The translations under genes were made by a program, and so were the position numbers. From Bacillota bacterium (GTDB lineage: Bacteria > Bacillota > Clostridia > Christensenellales > Aristaeellaceae): 64,000 nt of DNA. A model generated the notes under the pieces. That model had not been told where the DNA came from. It worked only from the letters and a program-made list of their open reading frames with translations, and did not search any database. Shown here in pieces: positions 8,804 through 16,980 of this stretch. Numbering within the stretch: position 1 is the stretch's first letter; each line of letters opens with the position of its first letter. The DNA lies in assembly GCA_023404345.1 (NCBI GenBank), contig JAEYCB010000046.1, positions 14,447 to 78,446 of the forward strand, in the 5' to 3' direction.

Positions 8804-9880
8804 ATGCCCGTCTGTGAGCCGCTGCTTGCCTGGTACGACGCTTTCCGGCGCGACCTGCCCTGGCGCCACACCCGCGATCCCTACCGCATCTGGCTGTCGG
8901 AAATCATGCTGCAGCAGACCCGCACGGAAACCGTAAAAACCTATTATGAGCGGTTTTTGACGCTCTTTCCCACCGTGGCGGACCTGGCACGGGCGCCTCA
9001 GGAGCAGGTGCTCAAAGCCTGGGAGGGGCTGGGGTACTACAGCCGTGCGCGCAACCTGCAAAAAGCGGCGCAAACGGTTGTGACCGAACACCACGGCATG
9101 TTTCCCGCAAGCTATGAAGGGCTTTTGTCCCTGCCGGGGGTGGGCCCCTACACCGCGGGAGCGATTGGCAGCATCGCCTTCGAGCTGCGCGTGCCGGCGG
9201 TGGACGGCAACGTGTACCGCGTGGCCTCGCGCTTCTACGGCGTGCGGGAGGACGTGGGCCGTCCAGACGTGCAGCGCCGCATCCGCGACCTGGTATCGGC
9301 CGACATCCCGGCAGACCGTCCCGGAGACTACAATCAGGCCCTGATGGAGCTGGGCGCCACCCTGTGCCATCCCGGCGAGCCAGACTGTGCCTCCTGCCCG
9401 TGGCGCTGCCTGTGTGACGCAGCGCGCGAGGGCGACGCGGCGCTTTTGCCCATACACGAAAAAAAACGTCCGCCCAAGCGGGTGGACGTGGCCGTATGCC
9501 TGCTGACGCGGGACAGCCGCGTGTTGGTGACCCGCCGGGGAGAGCGCATGCTGGGCGGCCTGTATGTATTCTGGCTTATGGAGGACGAAACGCACCCGGA
9601 ACGTGCCGAAGCCCTGCTGCGCGAGACGGGTTTTCCCTGCCGATTCGCCGGGGAACTGGGGCAGGCGCGTCATGTGTTTACCCATCGGGTATGGGAAATG
9701 CAGCTATGGCATTTTTCTCTGGAGAATGAGCCCTCGCCGCAGGCGTTGGAAGTCTGCGGCGGCCGCATGGTCACGCGGGAAGAGCTTTGCGCGCTGCCCC
9801 TGCCCACGGCCATGCGCGCGGCGGCGCAGGCGGCGCAGGCGCTGCTCCAGCGCCCGTCAAGCCCGGCCCAAAACGGCTGA
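8804..9880 (+). CDS. mutY: A/G-specific adenine DNA glycosylase MutY
   Basis: A 358-residue base-excision repair enzyme that removes adenine mispaired with 8-oxoguanine. Catalytic Glu lies in SEIMLQQT, the helix-hairpin-helix in LPGVGPYTAGAI and the catalytic Asp in VDGNVYRV. A [4Fe-4S] cluster is formed by C-X6-C-X2-C-X5-C starting at LGATLCHPGEPDC. The C-terminal 130 residues form the NUDIX-like domain that recognises 8-oxoG. AGGAGAGG lies 6 bases before ATG 8804; a longer in-frame extension crosses the promoter and was rejected. Confidence 0.97.
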   Translation: MPVCEPLLAWYDAFRRDLPWRHTRDPYRIWLSEIMLQQTRTETVKTYYERFLTLFPTVADLARAPQEQVLKAWEGLGYYSRARNLQKAAQTVVTEHHGMFPASYEGLLSLPGVGPYTAGAIGSIAFELRVPAVDGNVYRVASRFYGVREDVGRPDVQRRIRDLVSADIPADRPGDYNQALMELGATLCHPGEPDCASCPWRCLCDAAREGDAALLPIHEKKRPPKRVDVAVCLLTRDSRVLVTRRGERMLGGLYVFWLMEDETHPERAEALLRETGFPCRFAGELGQARHVFTHRVWEMQLWHFSLENEPSPQALEVCGGRMVTREELCALPLPTAMRAAAQAAQALLQRPSSPAQNG

Positions 9881-9920
9881 CCCGCGGCTATCCCCGCCAT
9901 GCGGGCGCGAAAACGTCGCT

Positions 9921-10877
9921 TCAGCGCCCGCGCCTGCCGGACAGCGCCGCAGCCAGCGCGGCATAGAGTACACCCGCCACGGGCCACATAATCCAACTTC
10001 GCCGCCAGTCGCCAGTGATAAAGCTGTAGGCCAGATAGATGGACACCATGCCAAGCCAGAAAGCAGCGCTTATGCTGCCATGGCCATGCCGCCTGCGCTT
10101 GGCTTCCCGGCTGTAATCGCCTTCCTCCAGCAGCTTTTGCAGGCTTTCCCAGCGGATGCCCACGCGAATCAGAAACGTAGTTCCAAGCCCTGCCAGCGCC
10201 AGCGTCACGCACAGGGCGGCGATTACCGCCACGGCGCTTTCACTTAGCATGGCGGCTATAATCAGCGGCAAGGCGGCCAGAATGCACAGGCTCACGCCTG
10301 CAACGTTCCACCGCCCATAGCGCTCCCGGCTGCTTTCCTGCTGTTCACGGGCCATCTGGATCACGGTGCGTGCGGCCTGAATCGGTTCCTTTTCCAGATA
10401 CTCGTAGCGTTCGGAGGCGATCCTGCAGGACAAAAACACCGCCACCGCACCCGCTGCCAGCACAAGCAGCGCCGCGATTCCCACCGCGCCTGCCACATTT
10501 TCAGAGAGCCGGCCCGCCTCGGCCAGAGCACTGAGCATAAGCAACGGAATGGGCGCCAGCACGCAGGCAAACACCGCCCAGGCAATGCGGTCCGCCATCG
10601 TCTCCTTTAAAGAAAGGAAGGCTTGGCCTTCCTCCATGGTTACGGCGCGCGTAGCCTCTTGCACGGGCCTGTCCGGCTCGAGGTTATCCCTGAGCAGGCT
10701 GTCCGTGCTTACGCCAAACAGCTCCGACATGCGCACCACGCGGTCAAGGTCCGGCATGGCCTGCCCACTTTCCCATTTTGACACCGCCTGACGGCTTACG
10801 TCCAGCCGCTGCGCCAGTTCCTCCTGCGACCATCCGGCCTGTTTGCGAAGCGTGGTTACTCTTTCCGAAAAGCCCAT
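9921..10877 (-). CDS. XRE family regulator with membrane-spanning C-terminal domain
   Basis: A 318-residue protein. Residues 5-60 form a canonical Cro/CI helix-turn-helix (LRKQAGWSQEELAQRLDVSR, AVSKWESGQAMPDLDR). Two pairs of hydrophobic helices follow (about 97-155 and 190-240), then another pair near the C-terminus after a basic RRRHGHG segment. This layout, a DNA-binding head on a membrane anchor, is common in Clostridia and suggests membrane-coupled sensing; no target can be named. GGAGGAACAGCAT precedes ATG. It is convergent with mutY. Confidence 0.88.
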   Translation of the reverse strand: MGFSERVTTLRKQAGWSQEELAQRLDVSRQAVSKWESGQAMPDLDRVVRMSELFGVSTDSLLRDNLEPDRPVQEATRAVTMEEGQAFLSLKETMADRIAWAVFACVLAPIPLLMLSALAEAGRLSENVAGAVGIAALLVLAAGAVAVFLSCRIASERYEYLEKEPIQAARTVIQMAREQQESSRERYGRWNVAGVSLCILAALPLIIAAMLSESAVAVIAALCVTLALAGLGTTFLIRVGIRWESLQKLLEEGDYSREAKRRRHGHGSISAAFWLGMVSIYLAYSFITGDWRRSWIMWPVAGVLYAALAAALSGRRGR

Positions 10878-10982
10878 ATGCTGTTCCTCCCTGCTTGTTT
10901 CGCGGCGGCATTCGCTGCTGCCGTGGCATCAAGCATAGCGTCAGGGGCGGTTGCGGCGCAAGCAACTGAGGCTTGCAATCTG

Positions 10983-11459
10983 TCAAGCGACAGTTGCACT
11001 GCCTCCTGCTTTCCCGTTTTCTTCAAGGCTGCTGCCGCACCAGCGGCATTTGACAGCCTTCTCATGGACGGGCTCACAGCAATAGGGGCACAGGCGCTCT
11101 TCCTTCTTTGGCTGCTGGCGTTTGGGCATCAGGCGGTTCATGGCCCTCACCGCCAGAAACACGCACAGCGCAATGATGAGGAAGTTGATCGCCGCCTGCA
11201 AAAACGCTCCATAATTCAGCGTGCCCACGCCTGCCGCCTGCGCCGCCTCTATGGAGGGGTAGCTTTGAAAGTCCAGCGCCACAAACAGGCCACTCAAATC
11301 AGCGCCGCCTGTCAGCAGGCCGATCAGGGGCATGAGGATATCGTTGACAAGCGAACTGACAATGCTGGAAAACGCCCCGCCGATCATCACGCCGGTAGCC
11401 AGTTCCATAACATTACCCCTGACGCAGAAGCGCCGGAATTCTTCAAAAAATTTTTTCAT
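10983..11459 (-). CDS. mscL: Large-conductance mechanosensitive channel MscL with C-terminal zinc-ribbon-like motif
   Basis: A 158-residue protein. The first helix region FCVRGNVMELATGVMIGGAF and ILMPLIGLLTGG are diagnostic for MscL, which opens under membrane tension to release solutes during osmotic downshock. After the second helix and the basic MPKRQQPKKEE segment the protein carries CPYC...CRWC, two CXXC knuckles that look like a small zinc ribbon absent from ordinary MscL. GGAGG precedes ATG 11459; a longer frame upstream (MYMHTNG) lacks a good RBS. Confidence 0.93.
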   Translation of the reverse strand: MKKFFEEFRRFCVRGNVMELATGVMIGGAFSSIVSSLVNDILMPLIGLLTGGADLSGLFVALDFQSYPSIEAAQAAGVGTLNYGAFLQAAINFLIIALCVFLAVRAMNRLMPKRQQPKKEERLCPYCCEPVHEKAVKCRWCGSSLEENGKAGGSATVA

Positions 11460-11557
11460 CTGGTTTTCCCTCCAAAACAATACGGTTCCGTTTGTGTGCA
11501 TATACAACCGGCTAGATCATACCCCGCCGCAAAAGCAAAGTCAATAAAAATCCCGCG

Positions 11558-11586
11558 TTGTCACGCGGCGCGAAACATGCTACAAT
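11558..11586 (+). promoter_or_regulatory. Sigma-A promoter of the malic enzyme gene
   Basis: TTGTCA (11558-11563), 17-base spacer, TACAAT (11581-11586), 36 bases before ATG. Confidence 0.8.
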
Positions 11587-11622
11587 AAGCCGAAAGATCA
11601 CGAAAACAAGGAGCGGTCGACG

Positions 11623-12816
11623 ATGGATATCTGGGAGGAAGCGCTGGAAAAGCACTATGAATGGGCCGGCAAGCTGGAAATCACGCCGCGTGCGCATGTG
11701 AAGGATCGAAAGGCCCTGTCGCTGGCCTACACGCCGGGGGTGGCGCAGCCCTGCCTGGCCATTCGCGATGATCCGGAAAAGTCCTTCCAGCTTACCCGCC
11801 GCCACAATCTGGTTGCTGTGGTCACCGATGGCACCGCCGTTCTGGGGCTGGGCGACATCGGGCCAGAGGCAGGCATGCCCGTAATGGAGGGCAAGTGCGT
11901 GCTGTTCAAGGAATTTGCCGGGGTAGACGCCTTCCCTCTGTGCATCAAGAGCAAGGACGTGGACGAGATCGTTCGCACGGTCTATCTGCTTTCGGGCAGC
12001 TTTGGCGGCATCAATCTGGAGGACATCGGCGCGCCACGCTGCTTTGAAATCGAGCGGCGGCTCAAGGAGCTGTGCGATATCCCCGTGTTCCATGACGATC
12101 AGCATGGCACCGCCGTGGTGGTGGCCGCGGCGCTCCTGAACGCGCTGAAGCTGGTAAACAAGCGCATAGAGGATATCACCTGCGTGATCAACGGCGCAGG
12201 CTCGGCGGGCGTGGCCATTGCGCATCATCTTCTGCACTTTGGCGTGGGCGATCTGATTCTGCTGGGCCGCCACGGCATCGTGGTAGAGGGCCGCGAGAAG
12301 ATGAGCCCCGCCCAGGAAGAATTGAGCCATGTGACCAACCGCCGCCACCTGCACGGCGGCCTCACCGAGGCACTGGCGGGCGCGGACGTGTTCATCGGCG
12401 TGAGCGTGCCCGGCATTGTCACCGGCGACATGATCGGTTTGATGGCACGCGATCCCATTGTATTCCCCATGGCCAACCCCGTGCCCGAAATCATGCCGGA
12501 GGAGGCTCTGCGCGGCGGTGCGGCGGTGGTAGGCACCGGCCGCAGCGACTACGACAACCAGATCAACAACGTGCTGGCGTTCCCCGGCATCTTCCGCGGC
12601 GCGCTGGACGTGCGCGCTCGCGACATCAACGACGAAATGAAGATGGCCGCCTCCCGCGCCATCGCCTCGCTGGTATCCGATGAGGAGCTTACGCCCCGCT
12701 ATATTCTGCCCCAGGCATTCGACCGGCGCGTAGGGCCTGCCGTGGCCCGCGCCGTGGCCGAGGCAGCCGTACGCAGCGGCGTGGCCCGTCTGCCCTTGCC
12801 TGACGCACAGGCGTAA
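11623..12816 (+). CDS. NAD(P)-dependent malic enzyme (oxaloacetate-decarboxylating)
   Basis: A 397-residue short-form malic enzyme converting malate to pyruvate and CO2. Family blocks: [35 protein letters not shown], the metal/substrate region [13 protein letters not shown], the Rossmann glycine motif [15 protein letters not shown] and [12 protein letters not shown]. About 400 residues is the usual length of the bacterial short type without a phosphotransacetylase domain. AAGGAG lies 11 bases before ATG. Monocistronic, followed by a repeat element. Cofactor preference (NAD or NADP) cannot be read from the sequence by eye. Confidence 0.95.
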   Translation: MDIWEEALEKHYEWAGKLEITPRAHVKDRKALSLAYTPGVAQPCLAIRDDPEKSFQLTRRHNLVAVVTDGTAVLGLGDIGPEAGMPVMEGKCVLFKEFAGVDAFPLCIKSKDVDEIVRTVYLLSGSFGGINLEDIGAPRCFEIERRLKELCDIPVFHDDQHGTAVVVAAALLNALKLVNKRIEDITCVINGAGSAGVAIAHHLLHFGVGDLILLGRHGIVVEGREKMSPAQEELSHVTNRRHLHGGLTEALAGADVFIGVSVPGIVTGDMIGLMARDPIVFPMANPVPEIMPEEALRGGAAVVGTGRSDYDNQINNVLAFPGIFRGALDVRARDINDEMKMAASRAIASLVSDEELTPRYILPQAFDRRVGPAVARAVAEAAVRSGVARLPLPDAQA

Positions 12817-12830
12817 AGTGCCATGCAAAA

Positions 12831-13044
12831 GCCGTGGGATTTTACTATCCCACGGCGCCAGACTGTTTTGGGAGGTTTGGAGGGCCGCAGCCCTCCAAAG
12901 TAAATTCGTATCGCCCGGCTTTGCCGGGCGGGCGGGGAGTTTGCGCTCATGGGCGCAAACATTTCTTAAGCATTTGGCGGAAAAGATCGCCGCAGGCGAG
13001 CTTTTTCGAAACGCTGAGGCCGTGGGATTTTGCTATCCCACGGC
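12831..13044. repeat. Multi-hairpin interspersed repeat, copy 1
   Basis: An intergenic block between convergent genes containing, in order: a 10-bp flank hairpin (12831-12856, GCCGTGGGAT arms), a 10-bp stem TTTGGAGGGC with CGCA loop (12876-12899), an 8-bp stem CGCCCGGC with TTT loop (12912-12930), an 8-bp stem GTTTGCGC (12939-12960), an imperfect 14-bp stem (about 12978-13008), and the same flank hairpin repeated (13019-13044). The core (12869-12971) recurs inverted at 16817-16920 with about 85% identity. No coding potential is supported. Confidence 0.88.
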
Positions 13045-13056
13045 GCTTCTTTGTTT

Positions 13057-14259
13057 TCACGGAACGGCGTCGTGCGCATGCCGTGCACCATGCCATTTTG
13101 CAAAGTAACGGTGGCGAAGCGTACTGACGTTGTGCGTTTTGCTCAGCTTGCCATGCAGCAGCTGGTTGTCATGCGTAACCACATGTACCGCAAGCAGCAG
13201 CCAGAACAGGATATACGCCATCAAAAGCGCAATGCATACCAGCACCAGCCAGACGCTGATGGTGCCGCTCTGTGTGCCAAGCGTGATGGCCAGCAGCAGA
13301 AACGCAGGGGTGGGCATAATCACCAGATACAAAACGCCGTAACGCACCGCACATTGCCACAGTTTTGGGCGTTCTCCGCTTCGCAGGTCTATAAGGCGCA
13401 GGTGCAAAAGCGTTTTGCCCACTGTGCGTCCACCGGTCAGCCATGTGCCAAATACAAAATACCCCACAATTCCCACGGCATAGCAGCCGAACAGCCAGGC
13501 TGCCATAGTCGCGGCACCTTCTCCCGACGGCACCACCAGGGGCAGCCGCCACATAAGCGCTGCAAGCGCCGCAAGCATCACCGCAAAGTCAATCAGCGAT
13601 GCAAAGCAGCGGCGCGTCACGCTCACCTGCTCGCCCTTGCGGTAAGCGCGCGCATCCATCCGCTCACGCGACGGCAGCACATGCATCACCAGCGGGGCCA
13701 GCACATAGCCCAGCATTCCTCCGCAGGTATTGGTCATCAGATCATCCACATCAGCCAACCGGTACGGTCTGGGATAAAACCCATAAAGCCCCGTGAGCTG
13801 GGTCAGCTCAAAAAACAGGCTTAGCAAAAAGGAAAACAGCAGGGTTCTTTTCAGATTGCACCCGAAGTAATAGCGCAGATAGATTCCCAGCGGGGTAAAC
13901 ATGGCTACGTTGGCTGCCATCTGGAAAAAATCGCGGTTCCACACCAGGCGGTACCACGTGGCAGGCTGGGTCCAGACAACGCCTGCATTGCGCAGCAGGT
14001 CCGCTATCTCCCGAAAGGGAATCAGCTGCACGCGCGCGGAGGTAAGGCCGCTGACGATTTCCACATCCGGCAGGGGCAGAATCACCAGGAAATAGGCGCA
14101 CATCAGGTACAGCACAAACGAATACACAATGGCCGTACGAATAAACAGCACAGCCCCATACCTGCGGTATTGCAGCAGCATGTAAGGCAGAGTAAACGCA
14201 AGCGCCACAAAGGGAAACAGCACCAGCGCCGATTTGAGCGGCTCAATGTACTGGCTCAC
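13057..14259 (-). CDS. VanZ-RDD fusion membrane protein
   Basis: A 400-residue integral membrane protein. The N-terminal half is a VanZ-like domain with four to five helices and the family segments VQLIPFREI and NVAMFTPLGIYLRYYF...ELTQLTG; the C-terminal half is an RDD domain (RRCFASLIDFAVML, then GRTVGKTLLHLRLID). VanZ proteins are linked to low-level teicoplanin resistance, RDD proteins possibly to ion transport; the role of the fusion is unknown. GTG 14259 is preferred because AAGGAG lies upstream. Immediately follows the SDR gene (10-base gap), likely one operon. Confidence 0.88.
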   Translation of the reverse strand: MSQYIEPLKSALVLFPFVALAFTLPYMLLQYRRYGAVLFIRTAIVYSFVLYLMCAYFLVILPLPDVEIVSGLTSARVQLIPFREIADLLRNAGVVWTQPATWYRLVWNRDFFQMAANVAMFTPLGIYLRYYFGCNLKRTLLFSFLLSLFFELTQLTGLYGFYPRPYRLADVDDLMTNTCGGMLGYVLAPLVMHVLPSRERMDARAYRKGEQVSVTRRCFASLIDFAVMLAALAALMWRLPLVVPSGEGAATMAAWLFGCYAVGIVGYFVFGTWLTGGRTVGKTLLHLRLIDLRSGERPKLWQCAVRYGVLYLVIMPTPAFLLLAITLGTQSGTISVWLVLVCIALLMAYILFWLLLAVHVVTHDNQLLHGKLSKTHNVSTLRHRYFAKWHGARHAHDAVP

Positions 14260-14269
14260 AAAAAGCTCC

Positions 14270-15292
14270 TTACATCTCAAATTTGGGCAGTGCAGACGTC
14301 AGGCGCTCATATCCTTCGATCACCTGATCGCACCAGGCGTCAAAGGCGGGATCCAGACGCTGGCATTCCGGATGGCTGTAAATATACGCAACGGCCTCGC
14401 GCACGCCCTGATCAAAGCGCTTTGCCGCCACAAATTCCGGCACGGCGCGTTTGATTTTGCTGTTGTCGAAGATCACGGTGTTGCTCTTGTCCCCAAGGAG
14501 AGAACCAACATAGCTTTGGCACAGTGCGCCCAGCGTTTCGCTGGCAATGTGCACAAGGCGCGGCTCCACCCCCAGCGCTGCCCCGATGCTCCCGTACACC
14601 TGGTTCCAGGTCAGGCTTTCGTCGCCCGTAATGTGGAACACCTCGCCCAGGGCATGCACGTTGCCCATCAGTCCTACGAAGGCCACGGCAAAATCGTCGC
14701 TGTGGGTCAGGTTCCACAGTGTCAGGCCATCGCCAGGCACAATAACAGGCTTGCCCGTGCGCATCCGCTCCAGCACCTGAAAGCTGCCATTGGGTCCATG
14801 CAGCGACACGGGCACGCTTCGCCGGCAATAGGTGTGGCTGGGCCGGATGATGGTGATGGGAAAGCCATGCTCGCGATAGGCATGGATCAGCACTTCCTCA
14901 CAGGCCGCCTTCTGGCGGCTGTATTCCCAGTAAGGATTGCAAAGCGGCGTTCCCTCGGTGATCCACGGCGAGGACAATGGCTTTTGATAGGCCGACGCCG
15001 AGCTGATGAAAAAGTATTGTCCCGTTTTGCCGGAAAACAGGCGGATGTCGCGTGCCACATCATCGGGCGTATAGGCGATAAAATCCGCCACCACATCGAA
15101 CGTCTGTCCTTTCAGTGCCGCCTGTGTTGCCGCCTCGTCATGAATATCCGCATGAATGACGTGCGCGCCCTGAGGTACACGCGCATCCGCATTGCCGCGG
15201 TTGAGCAGCGTCACATCCCATCCCCGGCGCACACACAGCTCTGAAATGGCCGAACTGATGGTGCCTGTGCCACCGATAAACAATGCCTTCAT
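14270..15292 (-). CDS. NAD-dependent epimerase/dehydratase (extended SDR family)
   Basis: A 340-residue protein with the N-terminal NAD-binding motif FIGGTGTIS, a conserved Asp/Asn pocket (HADIHD) and the catalytic YSRQK (Y-X3-K) near residue 125. Extended SDRs of this type modify nucleotide sugars or related carbonyl compounds; substrate cannot be assigned. The C-terminal third carries the WNQVY substrate-domain pattern seen in isoflavone-reductase/mRNA-binding-like SDRs. AAGGGG precedes ATG. Upstream of the VanZ-RDD gene in the same direction. Confidence 0.88.
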   Translation of the reverse strand: MKALFIGGTGTISSAISELCVRRGWDVTLLNRGNADARVPQGAHVIHADIHDEAATQAALKGQTFDVVADFIAYTPDDVARDIRLFSGKTGQYFFISSASAYQKPLSSPWITEGTPLCNPYWEYSRQKAACEEVLIHAYREHGFPITIIRPSHTYCRRSVPVSLHGPNGSFQVLERMRTGKPVIVPGDGLTLWNLTHSDDFAVAFVGLMGNVHALGEVFHITGDESLTWNQVYGSIGAALGVEPRLVHIASETLGALCQSYVGSLLGDKSNTVIFDNSKIKRAVPEFVAAKRFDQGVREAVAYIYSHPECQRLDPAFDAWCDQVIEGYERLTSALPKFEM

Positions 15293-15430
15293 GATGAAAA
15301 GCCCCTTTCGTGCTTGCTACGCTTCCACATGGTATCACAGTGCGTGCGGGTTTGCAAGGCGGCGCTTGCATTTCCACGCAGTACAGGCTATAATCTTTAC
15401 ATACGTTTTTTGACGGAAAGGAGGCGCGCG

Positions 15431-16318
15431 TTGAAAATGGACCTTTTTGATTCAAAGCTGCCTTTTTTCAAAGGAAACATGCACTGTCATACCACAGTAA
15501 GCGACGGGGCGCTCAGCCCTGATGAGGTCGTGGCCCTCTACCGTGATCTTGGCTATGATTTCCTGGCCCTGACCGATCACCGCCATCTGTCGGCGCCTAC
15601 GCATCTGGAAGGATGCATGCTGCTGCTCAGTGGCATGGAGATGGATTTTACCCTGCCCGGCGAGCTTTTGCACCTGATCGGCGTGGACATGGATGAACGC
15701 CTGATGGATTATGATCTGTCCGTCAGCCCGCAGCGGTGCATCAACCTCTACCGCCGGTGCGGAGGACGCGCCATCGTGGCGCATCCGGCATGGTCGCTCA
15801 ACACCGTGTCCACGCTCACGGCCCTGCAAAACGTAACCGCCGCGGAGATCTACAACAGCGTATCGACCTATCCATGGAACGGCGACCGCGCCGATTCCTC
15901 AAACGTGCTGGACGTCGCGGCGGCGCATGGCGCGCTGTACCGCTTCGTGGCCTCGGACGATTCACACCGCTACCAGGGCGAGGCGGGCCGCGCCTTCACC
16001 ATGGTGCAGGCCGAAGAGCTCAGCCAGGAGAGCCTCTTTGACGCGCTGGACCGGGGCCGGTTCTACTGCTCGCAGGGGCCGCGCTTTGAGCAGATCTCGG
16101 TGGAAGACGGCCGCATCGACGTGACCTGTTCGCCTGTCGAGACCGTGATCTTCTACAGTAACCTTATCTGGACGCCCAACCGCTGCCAGACTGGCAAGGA
16201 TCTGGTCTTTGCCAGCTACGACCTGACCGTCAACCGCGGCGAACACTACGTGCGCGTACAGCTGATTGACGCACAGGGCCGCAGCGCCTGGTCCAATCCC
16301 ATTATGCTCCAGTCCTGA
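15431..16318 (+). CDS. PHP domain metal-dependent phosphoesterase
   Basis: A 295-residue protein with the PHP metal-binding motifs NMHCHTTVSDGALSPDE (motif I), LTDHRHLS (II), VAHPAW (III) and SDDSH (IV), so the trinuclear metal site looks intact. Stand-alone PHP proteins hydrolyse phosphoesters such as nucleoside bisphosphates or histidinol phosphate; residues after 215 form a small beta domain whose role is unknown. The TTG at 15431 is chosen because GGAGG is 8 bases upstream; the ATG at 15437 would be 14 bases away. Confidence 0.88.
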   Translation: MKMDLFDSKLPFFKGNMHCHTTVSDGALSPDEVVALYRDLGYDFLALTDHRHLSAPTHLEGCMLLLSGMEMDFTLPGELLHLIGVDMDERLMDYDLSVSPQRCINLYRRCGGRAIVAHPAWSLNTVSTLTALQNVTAAEIYNSVSTYPWNGDRADSSNVLDVAAAHGALYRFVASDDSHRYQGEAGRAFTMVQAEELSQESLFDALDRGRFYCSQGPRFEQISVEDGRIDVTCSPVETVIFYSNLIWTPNRCQTGKDLVFASYDLTVNRGEHYVRVQLIDAQGRSAWSNPIMLQS

Positions 16319-16391
16319 GCGGCGAAAGCCCTTTTCTGTTTCCTCTGCCACGTTTTACCCCGAAACGATCCAAATGCAACAGGAGGTACTT

Positions 16392-16670
16392 ATGCGCGAC
16401 GTGACTCTGGACCTGACCCCCTTTGAGGAAAAGATTTCTCTGCACCGCTACCTCAAGGAGGCGCTGGACTTTCCCTTCTATTACGGCGCGAACCTGGACG
16501 CCCTGCACGACGAGCTTGCCAGTGAACACGAGCCTCTGCGCATTGCCGTGCACTATCCCAGAGCGCCGCGCGGAAAAATGGTGGATTATCTGCCCAAGCT
16601 GCTGCGGGTGTTTGAGGACGCAGCGCGGGAAAACTATCATCTGGAAATCTCCTACCAGGAACTGGCGTAA
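16392..16670 (+). CDS. Barstar-like ribonuclease inhibitor
   Basis: A 92-residue protein with the barstar pattern: a short beta strand, then the helix EKISLHRYLKEALDFPFYYG followed by ANLDALHDEL (the N.DAL.D element that contacts barnase) and a C-terminal LLRVFEDAARENYHLEISY. Barstars inhibit extracellular-type guanyl RNases. AGGAGG is 6 bases before ATG. No barnase gene lies in the window; it follows the PHP gene by 73 bases and may be cotranscribed. Confidence 0.9.
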   Translation: MRDVTLDLTPFEEKISLHRYLKEALDFPFYYGANLDALHDELASEHEPLRIAVHYPRAPRGKMVDYLPKLLRVFEDAARENYHLEISYQELA

Positions 16671-16681
16671 TAATGTGCCAC

Positions 16682-16734
16682 CCCCCGCGTGGGGGCTATG
16701 GGTAGGCGGTGTGTTTCCGCCTCCCCGTTTTTTT
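16682..16734 (+). terminator. Terminator after barstar
   Basis: CCCCC-GCGT-GGGGG forms a first small hairpin, then AGGCGG (16704-16709) pairs with CCGCCT (16717-16722) and is followed shortly by seven T residues. Confidence 0.7.
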
Positions 16735-16740
16735 GACAAA

Positions 16741-16967
16741 GCAAAAAGGCGTGGCATATGGCCGCGCCTTCAGCTTGTCGAAAAAATCCGGCTACGCCGG
16801 CTTTTTTCGACACAGGCTTAAGAAACGTTTGCGCCCAAAGGCCCAAACTCCCCGCCCGCCCGGCAAAGCCGGGCGATACGAATTGATTTTGGAGGACCTG
16901 CGGGTCCTCCAAACCTCCCAACGGGTTTTTTGACAGTCTGAAGACGCGGCGTATAGCCGCACCTTTT
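16741..16967. repeat. Multi-hairpin interspersed repeat, copy 2 (inverted)
   Basis: Inverted relative of the copy at 12831-13044, again in a convergent gap (barstar/spoIIE). It has flank hairpins at 16745-16770 and 16946-16960 (different in sequence from copy 1), a long stem TTGTCGAAAAAA/TTTTTTCGACA (about 16775-16813), the shared 8-bp CGCCCGGC stem (16857-16875) and an 11-bp stem TTTGGAGGACC with a TGCG loop (16888-16913). The latter stem differs from copy 1 by a compensated G-C to A-T change plus an extra pair. Confidence 0.88.
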
Positions 16968-16980
16968 GCTTATGTCTGTA

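Noticed and set aside
12818..13127. Open frames across both multi-hairpin repeats that translate to similar peptides (FVSPGFAGRAGSL-like)
   Set aside because: Similarity reflects the DNA repeat itself; frames lack RBSs, and indels between copies break other parts of the frame.
16775..16813. Two TGTCGAA/TTCGACA 0A-box matches in the second multi-hairpin repeat
   Set aside because: They are the two arms of one hairpin stem, lie downstream of both neighbouring genes and are not in a promoter.
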